Part shown: positions 33,548 through 41,218 of the stretch, piece after piece
Position numbering within the stretch: position 1 is the stretch's first letter
Layout of the letters: every line of letters starts with the position of its first letter
NCBI GenBank assembly: GCA_017621695.1
Contig: JAGASP010000058.1
Coordinates: 1 to 43,461, forward strand
DNA from: Clostridia bacterium
GTDB lineage: Bacteria; Bacillota; Clostridia; Oscillospirales; CAG-272
DNA length: 43,461 bases
Direction of reading: 5' to 3'
Notes under the pieces: model-generated
Told to the model about the DNA's origin: nothing
Database searches by the model: none
What the model saw: only the letters and a program-made list of their open reading frames with translations
Position numbers and translations under genes: made by a program

Positions 33548-33571
33548 GGATGGTCTTCCTTTCTTTGGCGG

Positions 33572-34963
33572 TTATACGGTTTGAAGCTGCGCCTCTCGCT
33601 GCTTGCGCATCAGGCGGCGGTAGAAATAGAAACACAGGAAATAATGTACGCCACCCGTCACGATCCAGGAGATAGGGTAGCTGATATAGAGCACCATGAT
33701 CTGCCCCGGGAACCATTCGCACACGGTCTTGACCCAAAGGATTCGGAACGCGCAGGAGCCAAGAAGAGAGACGATCATGGGTTGGATGGCTCTGCCCATA
33801 CCGCGCAGGATACCGCAGCCCACGTCCATCAGACCGCAAAGCACGTAGGAGACCGCGATCACGCGGAGTCTGGCCATACCTGCCGCGATCACGGCAGATG
33901 CGTTTTCACCCGACGCATACAGGAGGAGCAGTCGGTCTCCGAAAAAGGTCAGTCCCAGTCCCAGCGTAAGACCGATCACCGACACCATGCCCACACAAAG
34001 CAGGGAGATGCGCTTGATACGGTGGTATTTTCCCGCGCCTACGTTCTGGCCGATGAAGGTCAGGGCAGTCTGGTAGACGGAATTCATGGCGGTATAGACA
34101 AAGCCTTCCAGATTGCCTGCCGCCGTGTTGCCTGCGACAATGGGGGTCGCGTATGTATTGACGTTGGACTGAATGAGCACGTTGGAAAGCGAGAACATAC
34201 AGCCCTGGAGTCCTGCGGGGAGGCCAATGGTGATCATGCGGAGCAGTCGTCCCTTATCCACGGCAAAGCCCGTGATGCGGCAATAGCCCTCCATGCGCGC
34301 CATGTAAATGAGGATCAGCGCGGCCGAAATATACTGTGACACGGCGGTAGCGATGCCTACGCCGACAGCGCCCATATGGAAAACACAGACCATGAGCAGA
34401 TTCAAACCCACGTTGGCAACGCCCGCGGCCGTCAGAAAATACAGAGGGCGTTTGGTGTCGCCCGTAGAACGGAGGACCGCCGCCATATAGTTATAGATCA
34501 AGCATCCGGGAATGCCGCAGAAGTAAGCGCGCATATACGGGACAGCCTCGGGAAGCACGTCCTCCCGCGTATCCATGAGCACGAGCAAGGGCTCTGCCAG
34601 GAAAAATCCCAATATACCGACAGCAATGCCGCCCACAATGGATGCGGTGAGCGCCGTGGAGACCAGACGCTTGACACCCTCGTAGCGCTTCGCGCCAATG
34701 TCCTGCGCGGCCATGACGCCGACACCGACGGCAAGACCGATGAACAAATTGATGATAAGATTGATGAGCGCGCCACAGCATCCCACGGCGGCCATCGCGG
34801 CATCTCCCGCAAATTTTCCTACCACCATCACGTCGGCAGCGTTGAATAAAAGCTGGAGCATACCCGAAGCCATCACAGGGAGGGTAAAGAGAATCATTTT
34901 CCCGAGGAGCGGCCCCTCGGTCATGTTCATTTCAAGTCTTCGCGACGCTACTGTCCTTGACAC
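33572..34963 (-). CDS. MATE-family multidrug/Na+ antiporter
   Basis: This 463-aa membrane protein uses a GTG start at 34963 (AGAAGG lies nine bases upstream); an ATG twelve codons later is possible. It begins with EGPLLGKMILFTLPVMASGM and VMVVGKFAGDAAMAAVGC, the usual MATE N-terminus, and contains about twelve TM helices in two halves, the second starting near KGRLLRMITIGLPAGLQGCM. MATE proteins export cationic compounds using Na+ or H+ gradients (family knowledge). It is first in a minus-strand group with the HD-domain gene and has a good promoter. Confidence 0.93.
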   Translation of the reverse strand: MSRTVASRRLEMNMTEGPLLGKMILFTLPVMASGMLQLLFNAADVMVVGKFAGDAAMAAVGCCGALINLIINLFIGLAVGVGVMAAQDIGAKRYEGVKRLVSTALTASIVGGIAVGILGFFLAEPLLVLMDTREDVLPEAVPYMRAYFCGIPGCLIYNYMAAVLRSTGDTKRPLYFLTAAGVANVGLNLLMVCVFHMGAVGVGIATAVSQYISAALILIYMARMEGYCRITGFAVDKGRLLRMITIGLPAGLQGCMFSLSNVLIQSNVNTYATPIVAGNTAAGNLEGFVYTAMNSVYQTALTFIGQNVGAGKYHRIKRISLLCVGMVSVIGLTLGLGLTFFGDRLLLLYASGENASAVIAAGMARLRVIAVSYVLCGLMDVGCGILRGMGRAIQPMIVSLLGSCAFRILWVKTVCEWFPGQIMVLYISYPISWIVTGGVHYFLCFYFYRRLMRKQREAQLQTV

Positions 34964-35010
34964 AACGGCATACCTTCTTTCTATATGTAAAGACAGAATG
35001 AATACAACTT

Positions 35011-35039
35011 ATTATACCTTGTTTTAATTATAAAGTCAA
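35011..35039 (-). promoter_or_regulatory. promoter of the MATE gene
   Basis: TTGACT (35034-35039) and TATAAT (35011-35016) on the minus strand, 17-bp spacer, about 50 bp before the GTG start. Confidence 0.85.
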
Positions 35040-35105
35040 GGTCATTTGCAAAGATTGAAGGAATAAAAATTCACCGTCGAACACTTCCCAATTTACAACG
35101 AAATC

Positions 35106-35134
35106 TTGACAAGTAAAAAAAATCGGTGTATAAT
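35106..35134 (+). promoter_or_regulatory. promoter of the transketolase operon
   Basis: Perfect TTGACA (35106-35111) and TATAAT (35129-35134), 17-bp spacer. The leader holds a hairpin CCCCGA-GCATT-TCGGGG (35164-35180) just before the AAAGGAGG site. Confidence 0.92.
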
Positions 35135-35200
35135 AATATTATATTTTGCTGATCAAGATCTTTCCCCGAGCATTTCGGGGCATTCTGAAAGGAGGCTCCC

Positions 35201-36037
35201 ATGGAAGCTACCAAGCTGACCGAACTTCAAAAAATTGCCGTTAAAATCCGTATGGGCGTCATCGAGGGCGTTCACGCCGCAGGCGCAGGACATCCCGGCG
35301 GATCCCTGTCCATCGCAGATATCATCTCCTATCTCTATTTTTCTGAGATGAAGGTGGATCCGAAAAATCCCAAAGACCCCGACCGTGACCGCATGGTGCT
35401 CTCCAAGGGTCACGCCGCCCCCGTTTTGTACGCCGCACTGGCCGAAAAGGGCTATTTCCCCGTTGAGGATCTGAAAACCCTCCGTCAGGCCGATTCCCAT
35501 CTGCAGGGTCATCCCGACATGAAAAAGACCCCCGGTGTGGATATGACCTCCGGCTCTTTGGGGCAAGGCATTTCTGCCGCTTGCGGTATGGCGCTCTGCG
35601 CAAAGCTCGACAAGAAGGATTACCGTGTCTATGCCATCGTCGGTGACGGCGAAAGCGAAGAGGGTCAGGTCTGGGAGGCGCTCATGTTTGCCGCCCACAA
35701 CAAGCTGGACAACCTCTGCGTCATCATTGATAACAACGGACTGCAGATCGACGGAGCCATCCACGAGATCGTCAGCCCCGCGCCTTACGAGGAAAAGATC
35801 AAAGCCTTCGGCTGTCACCTCGTCACCATGGACGCGCATGATTTTGACAGCATCGAGGCCGCTTTTGCCGAGGCAAAGGCCACAAAGGGTCAGCCCACGG
35901 TGATCGTTGCCAAGTCCGTCAAGGGCAAGGGTGTTTCGTATATGGAAAATCAAGTCAAGTGGCACGGCTCCGCGCCCAATGACGAGCAATACGCACAGGC
36001 TATGGCCGAGCTGAATGCCGCTCTGGCCGCGCTGTAA
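35201..36037 (+). CDS. transketolase, N-terminal (ThDP-binding) subunit
   Basis: This 278-aa subunit starts MEATKLTELQKIAVKIRMGV behind AAAGGAGG. It carries GAGHPGGSLSIADIISYLYF, SKGHAAPVLYAALAEKGYFP and the ThDP/Mg motif GDGESEEGQVWEALMFAAHN with NNGLQIDG, all standard for the first half of transketolase. It transfers two-carbon units between sugar phosphates in the pentose phosphate pathway, together with the next gene. Split transketolases are common in Clostridia and Archaea. Confidence 0.96.
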   Translation: MEATKLTELQKIAVKIRMGVIEGVHAAGAGHPGGSLSIADIISYLYFSEMKVDPKNPKDPDRDRMVLSKGHAAPVLYAALAEKGYFPVEDLKTLRQADSHLQGHPDMKKTPGVDMTSGSLGQGISAACGMALCAKLDKKDYRVYAIVGDGESEEGQVWEALMFAAHNKLDNLCVIIDNNGLQIDGAIHEIVSPAPYEEKIKAFGCHLVTMDAHDFDSIEAAFAEAKATKGQPTVIVAKSVKGKGVSYMENQVKWHGSAPNDEQYAQAMAELNAALAAL

Positions 36038-36054
36038 GAAAGGGGGACACACAC

Positions 36055-37002
36055 ATGAAACTCGGAGATAAGATCGCCACCCGTGAAGCTTACGGCAAAG
36101 CGCTTGCCGCGCTGGGTGAGACCCATGATTTCGTTGTACTGGACGCCGACCTTGCAGAGGCGACCAAGACGGTTTATTTCAAGAAAGCCTTCCCCGACCG
36201 CTTCTTTGACTGCGGTATTGCCGAAGGAAACATGATCGGTGTAGCCGCCGGACTGGCCGCCGCAGGAAAGCCCGTATTTGCATCCTCCTTTGCCATGTTC
36301 GCCGCAGGACGCGCCTTTGAACAGATCCGCAACAGCGTGGCATACCCCCACCTCAACGTCAAGATCGCCGCGACCCATGCGGGCATCACCGTCGGTGAAG
36401 ACGGTGCGACCCACCAATGCAACGAGGATATTGCCCTCATGCGTACCCTGCCCGGGATGCTGGTCATCAACCCCTCCGATGCCGTGGAGGCACAGGCTGC
36501 CGTGAAGTTTGCGCTGGAGCATAACGGCCCCTGCTATCTGCGTTTCGGCCGTTTCGCCACTCCCGTTTTGCACGATCCCGACACCTATTCCTTCGAGCTC
36601 GGTAAGGGTGAGGTCTTGCGCGATGGCACCGACGTCACCATCGTGGCAACGGGACTGATGGTCTCCATGGCACTGGAGGCCGCCGAGATGCTCTCCGCTG
36701 AGGGTATCTCCGCCCGCGTCATCAACATGGCCACCATCAAGCCTCTGGACGGCGAGATTCTGGAAAAGGCCGCCGTTGAAACCGGTGCTGTCGTCACCGC
36801 AGAGGAGCACAGCGTGATCGGCGGATTGGGCTCCGCCGTAGCAGAAACCCTCTCCATGATCCATCCCGTGCCCGTTTATCGCGTGGGTGTCATGGATTCC
36901 TTCGGACGCTCCGGCAAGGTTCCTCCCCTGCTCAAGCTGTATGGCCTGACCCCCGAAAATATTGTGGCCAAAGCCAAGCTGGCGATCGCCGCCAAGAGAT
37001 AA
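36055..37002 (+). CDS. transketolase, C-terminal subunit
   Basis: This 315-aa subunit starts MKLGDKIATREAYGKALAAL 17 bp after the first subunit, with AAAGGGGG. It has the pyrimidine-binding domain (VVLDADLAEATKTVYFKKAF, FFDCGIAEGNMIGVAAGLAA with the catalytic Glu) and the C-terminal domain (GLMVSMALEAAEMLSAEGIS, AVVTAEEHSVIGGLGSAVAE). It forms the active site with the preceding subunit. A strong terminator follows. Confidence 0.96.
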   Translation: MKLGDKIATREAYGKALAALGETHDFVVLDADLAEATKTVYFKKAFPDRFFDCGIAEGNMIGVAAGLAAAGKPVFASSFAMFAAGRAFEQIRNSVAYPHLNVKIAATHAGITVGEDGATHQCNEDIALMRTLPGMLVINPSDAVEAQAAVKFALEHNGPCYLRFGRFATPVLHDPDTYSFELGKGEVLRDGTDVTIVATGLMVSMALEAAEMLSAEGISARVINMATIKPLDGEILEKAAVETGAVVTAEEHSVIGGLGSAVAETLSMIHPVPVYRVGVMDSFGRSGKVPPLLKLYGLTPENIVAKAKLAIAAKR

Positions 37003-37023
37003 GCGCATACTCGCTTTCAACAG

Positions 37024-37051
37024 AAAAATCCTGCGTCACGCAGGATTTTTC
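37024..37051 (+). terminator. terminator of the transketolase operon
   Basis: AAAAATCCTGCG-TCA-CGCAGGATTTTT followed by CTTATCTTTT, 20 bp after the stop codon. Confidence 0.93.
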
Positions 37052-37133
37052 TTATCTTTTTTCAATTCTTCATACCACGGTCACAATCTCGTGATATACT
37101 GTAGGATAAATGATTTCAGAAAGGAGCCCCGTC

Positions 37134-38315
37134 ATGGCTTCAAACAACTATAAGGCATACAAAAAACAGGAATCCGCTTCCAAGAAGGGCAAGCTCAGCA
37201 AAAAGGCCAAGCGTATCATCGTGATCGTTTCGGTCTCGCTGATGGCATTGCTCCTGATCCTCGGCGTGCTCCTCGTCGTACTGTCGGGCAAGCGCGAGGA
37301 TTACAGAATCCTCTCCAAGCAAAAGGAGGTCGTCGCCACCTGTAACGGCTTTGACATCTCCTATGACGAACTGTATTTCGTTACACAGCTTTACAAGGAT
37401 ACGCTGGAATTCTCCTACGGAGAAGGCATCTGGGACGACCCCGAAACGGCTGAAAAATATCGCGCCGAGCTGGAAGAGCTCGTGATGGAAAATCTTCATG
37501 AAAACGCACTCATCCTCACCGCCTGCAGGGATCTTTCCATTCCCATCGACTCCGATACACAGAAGGAGTACGTCAACACCCAGATGGACAAAATGATGAA
37601 CGAGGACTACGGCGGCGACAGAGAGCGTATGCTGCAGGCTCTGGAGGACGACGGCATCAGCGAGCGCTATATGCGTTACCTCATCGGCGTGGAATACCTC
37701 CACTCTTCGATCTACTATACCCTGAGTGACATAGGCTACTACACTTATACCGAAAGCAATCTGAACGAATTCATGGACTACGTAGCCAACGACGAGCATT
37801 ACGCCCGCACTCTGCACGCCTTTGTGGAAAACGATCCCGGCGAGGACGTGGAGGCCAACCGCCAAAAGGCGCAGAATATGTGCGATTACCTGAACGCCGA
37901 AACCGACGTTGCGGCACGAGAGGCCTTGATGCGGGAATACATCGGCTCTGCCAACAACGAAGATCTGCAGATCACCGAATACGGCTACTATTTCACCCAC
38001 GGCGAGATGGACGAAGCTTATGAGGCAGCCACGTTTGACCTTCTGGTGGGAGAGATCAGCGAGGTAGTAGAAACCACCGACGGTTTTTACGTCATCATGC
38101 GTCTCACGCCCGATCCCGATTACATCCCTCGCATCGCCATGTCCCTGCTCAAAAATTACTGGGGCGTTGCCATGGGCGCTTTCATTGACAACCGCGTCGA
38201 TCAGTGCACCGTCACCTTCAACGAGTACGGCAAGAGCCTCGATCTCGTGCATCTCGAGCAGTACCGCGTCACAGAGCCTTCCCCCGAGACCCAAGCGCCC
38301 GAAGCAAAGCAATAA
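37134..38315 (+). CDS. membrane-anchored SurA/PrsA-like foldase
   Basis: The ATG at 37134 (MASNNYKAYKKQESASKKGK) follows AAAGGAG; an upstream in-frame ATG at 37110 overlaps the promoter region. A basic N-terminus and one TM helix (about 28-53, IIVIVSVSLMALLLILGVLL) put the rest outside the cell. Residues 65-210 resemble the SurA N-terminal helical domain (VATCNGFDISYDELYFVTQL). Residues 220-350 resemble a parvulin-type PPIase (YARTLHAFVENDPGEDVEAN, VGEISEVVETTDGFYVIMRL). It probably folds secreted proteins. The 393-aa length and non-lipidated anchor differ from typical PrsA. Confidence 0.8.
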   Translation: MASNNYKAYKKQESASKKGKLSKKAKRIIVIVSVSLMALLLILGVLLVVLSGKREDYRILSKQKEVVATCNGFDISYDELYFVTQLYKDTLEFSYGEGIWDDPETAEKYRAELEELVMENLHENALILTACRDLSIPIDSDTQKEYVNTQMDKMMNEDYGGDRERMLQALEDDGISERYMRYLIGVEYLHSSIYYTLSDIGYYTYTESNLNEFMDYVANDEHYARTLHAFVENDPGEDVEANRQKAQNMCDYLNAETDVAAREALMREYIGSANNEDLQITEYGYYFTHGEMDEAYEAATFDLLVGEISEVVETTDGFYVIMRLTPDPDYIPRIAMSLLKNYWGVAMGAFIDNRVDQCTVTFNEYGKSLDLVHLEQYRVTEPSPETQAPEAKQ

Positions 38316-38321
38316 CCACCG

Positions 38322-39281
38322 ATGGCACGGATGAAAAAGAATCCCGGGGCGCGTCTTGCAAGGCGTGCCACCCGTCGGACATCGCTTCACGGCCGCCGCC
38401 CGATCTTAAAAAAGCAGGTCTTTATCTGGGGTGCGGCGTGTCTTGTAACGGTGATCGCGGCGCTCGTGTGGGGTAATTATCTCAAGGCAGAATCCGAAGC
38501 GCTCCGCCATGCGGAATCGGCGGGAGAATGGTCGCTCGATACGGGGCTGGCAATTCCCCTTCCCGCTGACGCACCCGAATATCATGCGGGATTCGCCGCG
38601 CCCACGCAAAAAATGCAGACCACACAAAAGCTGGACTACGATGCCGCGACGTTTGATCTCGGCTCCTGTGTCTCTCCCCTGCCCTACGCCGTAGAGCTTC
38701 CGTCGGCATCGGGGATGACGGTGGCCGACGGTGCCCCCGCCCTTACCTCTGAAACAGGACGCTTCCACCGCGCCAATCTTTCGGTGGTCGGCGTTTTCAC
38801 CGTTGTCTCGCTCGAAGCGGAAAGCAAGGCCGAAGAACAGCTGCTCCGCGGTATGGAAATGTCTCTTCTGACCCTGTACGCCGAGGCGGGAATCGACAGC
38901 TTTTTGCTTTTGGGTCTTTCGCAAAATGCGGCTGCTGCCCAAGCATATCTGACAGACGTCAAAGCCCTGCTTTCCTCGGTCGCACCTTCCGTCTCCGTCG
39001 GCGCAGCTCTCCCGCCCAACGCGTTTGAAGGAACGGCCGACACGTCCGATACACCTGCTTACGCGGGAAATCCTGTCCCCGGGCAGATCCTCGCCGCCTG
39101 TGACTATCTGGCGCTGGATCTGCGGAATTGTCAGGATCCCGACGCGATCCTCGCATACGTATCCTACGCCTATATGCGCTACAGTCTCCGTCTTCTCACA
39201 CCGCTGGAGTCACCCGAGGTGGCCGCCGCCGCCATCGAGCACGGTTTCGGGCGGATCTGGGAATACAGATCAGCGCAATAA
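38322..39281 (+). CDS. single-pass membrane protein of unknown function
   Basis: This 319-aa protein starts MARMKKNPGARLARRATRRT only 6 bp after the foldase stop with no clear ribosome binding site, so it is probably translationally coupled. A very basic N-terminus precedes one TM helix (about 32-50, VFIWGAACLVTVIAALVWGN). The external part ends with LLGLSQNAAAAQAYLTDVKA and ILAACDYLALDLRNCQDPDA, which look like the alternating strands and helices of a TIM-barrel glycosidase-like fold, but I cannot name the family. Function unknown; coupling suggests a client or partner of the foldase. Confidence 0.7.
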   Translation: MARMKKNPGARLARRATRRTSLHGRRPILKKQVFIWGAACLVTVIAALVWGNYLKAESEALRHAESAGEWSLDTGLAIPLPADAPEYHAGFAAPTQKMQTTQKLDYDAATFDLGSCVSPLPYAVELPSASGMTVADGAPALTSETGRFHRANLSVVGVFTVVSLEAESKAEEQLLRGMEMSLLTLYAEAGIDSFLLLGLSQNAAAAQAYLTDVKALLSSVAPSVSVGAALPPNAFEGTADTSDTPAYAGNPVPGQILAACDYLALDLRNCQDPDAILAYVSYAYMRYSLRLLTPLESPEVAAAAIEHGFGRIWEYRSAQ

Positions 39282-39310
39282 AAGCGCAGGATCCCCCCAT
39301 TTTCTTCAAA

Positions 39311-39337
39311 GGGAGCGGCAGTTTGCCGCTCCCTTTT
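39311..39337 (+). terminator. terminator of the foldase operon
   Basis: GGGAGCGGC-AGTTT-GCCGCTCCC followed by TTTTATAT. It lies in the convergent gap and touches the sigE stop codon at 39336, so it may also slow transcription from the other side. Confidence 0.9.
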
Positions 39338-40058
39338 ATATAACCCCCTCCAGCTCCTCGCGCAGCTTTTGGAGGATCTTTTTTTCCAGCCTTGATATAT
39401 AAGATTGCGAGATCCCCAGAAGATCCGCAACCTCCTTTTGCGTCAGCTCCTGCCGCCCGCCGAGACCGAAACGGTACTCAATGATCATCCGCTCCCGCTC
39501 CGTCAGCGTCCCGACCGCACGGTACAAGGCACGCCGCTCCTCGGCCTCCTCAATGGCGCGGCTGACGGAATCCTCATCGCTCCCCAAAACGTCCGACAAA
39601 AGCAGCTCGTTGCCGTCCCAATCGGTATTCAGCGGTTCATCCAGCGACACCTCGTGCCGTCCGCTGATCTTCCGCAGATACATGAGGATTTCGTTTTCAA
39701 TGCAACGCGAGGCGTAAGTTGCCAGCTTGATGTTCTTGTCCGAGCGGAAGGTGCTGATGGCCTTGACCAGCCCCAAGGTTCCGATGGAAATGAGATCCTC
39801 GATCCCCACCCCCGTGTTTTCAAACCGTCGCGCAATGAACGCTACCAGCCGCAGATTCCGTTCAATGAGCAAGGATCTTGCAGCCTCGGTATCACCGCCG
39901 CCTTCCAGCATCGCGATCGCCTCGGCCTCCTCCTCCCGCGAGAGGGGCTTGGGGAGCAGCTCGGGGCCGTTGATGTAGTAGATCCCACGGCGTTTCCCGA
40001 ACCGCATTCTCAAAAAATGCATCAGCCGCCTGCATATATTGTGCTTGGCGTTTTTCAT
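39336..40058 (-). CDS. sigE: sporulation sigma factor sigma-E precursor
   Basis: This 240-aa protein starts [20 protein letters not shown] behind CGGAGG. The first ~30 residues are the hydrophobic/basic pro-sequence removed by SpoIIGA. Then [40 protein letters not shown] and [18 protein letters not shown] (region 2), and [17 protein letters not shown] with a region 4 HTH ([20 protein letters not shown]) are diagnostic. Sigma-E directs early mother-cell gene expression. It lies 30 bp after spoIIGA, the conserved order; sigG, often next, is absent here. Confidence 0.96.
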   Translation of the reverse strand: MKNAKHNICRRLMHFLRMRFGKRRGIYYINGPELLPKPLSREEEAEAIAMLEGGGDTEAARSLLIERNLRLVAFIARRFENTGVGIEDLISIGTLGLVKAISTFRSDKNIKLATYASRCIENEILMYLRKISGRHEVSLDEPLNTDWDGNELLLSDVLGSDEDSVSRAIEEAEERRALYRAVGTLTERERMIIEYRFGLGGRQELTQKEVADLLGISQSYISRLEKKILQKLREELEGVI

Positions 40059-40088
40059 ATGTATCCTCCGTTCAAGTAGAATCCTCTT

Positions 40089-40949
40089 TCAAAAGAGGGA
40101 TGCGGGCACCACAGCCTCAGCCTCTGTCCCCGCCAAGGGAATCGGGGCGATCAGCGCACGGATGCGGCGTTTTTCCTTCTTCTTCCCGATGTAGATCGCA
40201 TCGGGAAGGATCGCCACGAGCAGTCCGCTTCCTGTCGCCGTTTCGGTGGGGATCAGCCGCAGACGGGATGCTTCGGGTAACGAGAGCAAGGCTTCGGTGC
40301 GAAAAGGCGTTTCGCAAAGCGCGTTTTGCAGCTCAAGCGACAGCATTTCCGTCACAGACTCCCGTCTCACGGGGATCACGGGACTGCCGCCAATGGGATC
40401 GGTGAGCAGATTTCCGCTGTCGATCATCCCTCGAAGTACAGCCTCTCTACTTCCCAGACATACCGTGATGTCCACGTCCGTAGCACGCTTTGCCTCGGAT
40501 CTTCGGAAGACCCTCCCCCAGATCAAGGTCAAAAGCCAACCAAGCCCTGCAAGCAAGCCAAGCACCCATACGCTTCCCTCGTCCTCTCCGTTTGGCAAGA
40601 GTGACGCAACACCCATGCGATTGAAGAAGCTGTAAAGCGCCGTCATAGCGCCTCCCATCACCGCAGACGAGAGAAAATATACGCCCGCAGTCAAAAGAAG
40701 CCGTGTTTTCCCCATGGAGATCCAGCACATCAGCACGCAAAGCGCAATATCCGCAAGCCAAGTCATCGGTGGTGCTACATCCAAAAACAACGCCGCTACC
40801 CCATATATGCCCCCCGATGCTGCCGCAAGCCACAAACGAAGCATGGGGATCTTGCGATGCAAGATCCGCGCAGTCAAGGTCAGGCACAGCGCGTCCATGC
40901 CCAGGTTGATGAGAAACAGCACGTCAACGTATACGTCGATTCCCTCCAT
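40089..40949 (-). CDS. spoIIGA: sporulation aspartyl protease SpoIIGA (pro-sigma-E processing)
   Basis: The start MEGIDVYVDVLFLINLGMDA at 40949 has GGAGGTGG upstream; the longer frame to 41030 covers the promoter. About five TM helices fill the first 150 residues (CLTLTARILHRKIPMLRLWL and following). The C-terminal half holds the protease motif MIDSGNLLTDPIGGSPVIPV, with catalytic Asp near residue 177. SpoIIGA is activated by the SpoIIR signal from the forespore and cleaves pro-sigma-E (established). Length 286 aa is normal. Confidence 0.95.
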   Translation of the reverse strand: MEGIDVYVDVLFLINLGMDALCLTLTARILHRKIPMLRLWLAAASGGIYGVAALFLDVAPPMTWLADIALCVLMCWISMGKTRLLLTAGVYFLSSAVMGGAMTALYSFFNRMGVASLLPNGEDEGSVWVLGLLAGLGWLLTLIWGRVFRRSEAKRATDVDITVCLGSREAVLRGMIDSGNLLTDPIGGSPVIPVRRESVTEMLSLELQNALCETPFRTEALLSLPEASRLRLIPTETATGSGLLVAILPDAIYIGKKKEKRRIRALIAPIPLAGTEAEAVVPASLF

Positions 40950-40980
40950 ACGCCACCTCCGTCCCTGAGAGATTAGCTTT

Positions 40981-41031
40981 ATTATACTGCGCCCGACCCG
41001 CATTCTTTGTCGCTGTTTGCATGGCGACAAA
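40981..41031 (-). promoter_or_regulatory. spoIIG promoter with inverted Spo0A-like boxes
   Basis: On the minus strand TATAAT lies at 40981-40986, about 32 bp before spoIIGA. Upstream, TTTGTCGC (41006-41013 on the plus strand) is perfectly inverted as GCGACAAA (41024-41031), spaced by 10 bp. Each half resembles the Spo0A box core TGTCGAA at five of seven positions. In Bacillus the spoIIG promoter is Spo0A-activated, so this fits, but a different regulator cannot be excluded. Confidence 0.55.
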
Positions 41032-41131
41032 TAATTTTACGAAGGTGATCTCCGTACAAGCTATGCGTTTTTGCGTGCTTTTATGAAGCAATTTACAAAA
41101 TTATTACATATTTTACGCAAACCGTTCAAGG

Positions 41132-41137
41132 TATAAT
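41132..41137 (+). promoter_or_regulatory. candidate -10 box of the ABC exporter gene
   Basis: TATAAT lies about 80 bp before the start codon at 41219. No good -35 box is seen at the usual distance, so an activator or an alternative sigma may be needed. Confidence 0.4.
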
Positions 41138-41218
41138 GATAAAATAAATAGTTGAGTTATACATAAACCATATAGCTTTTCCGCACCGTACATATTTATC
41201 AAAGAAAGGTGTGATTGT

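Noticed and set aside
32831..34339. 502-codon plus-strand open frame opposite the HD-domain and MATE genes
   Set aside because: It begins inside the hairpin array and is antisense to two clear genes.
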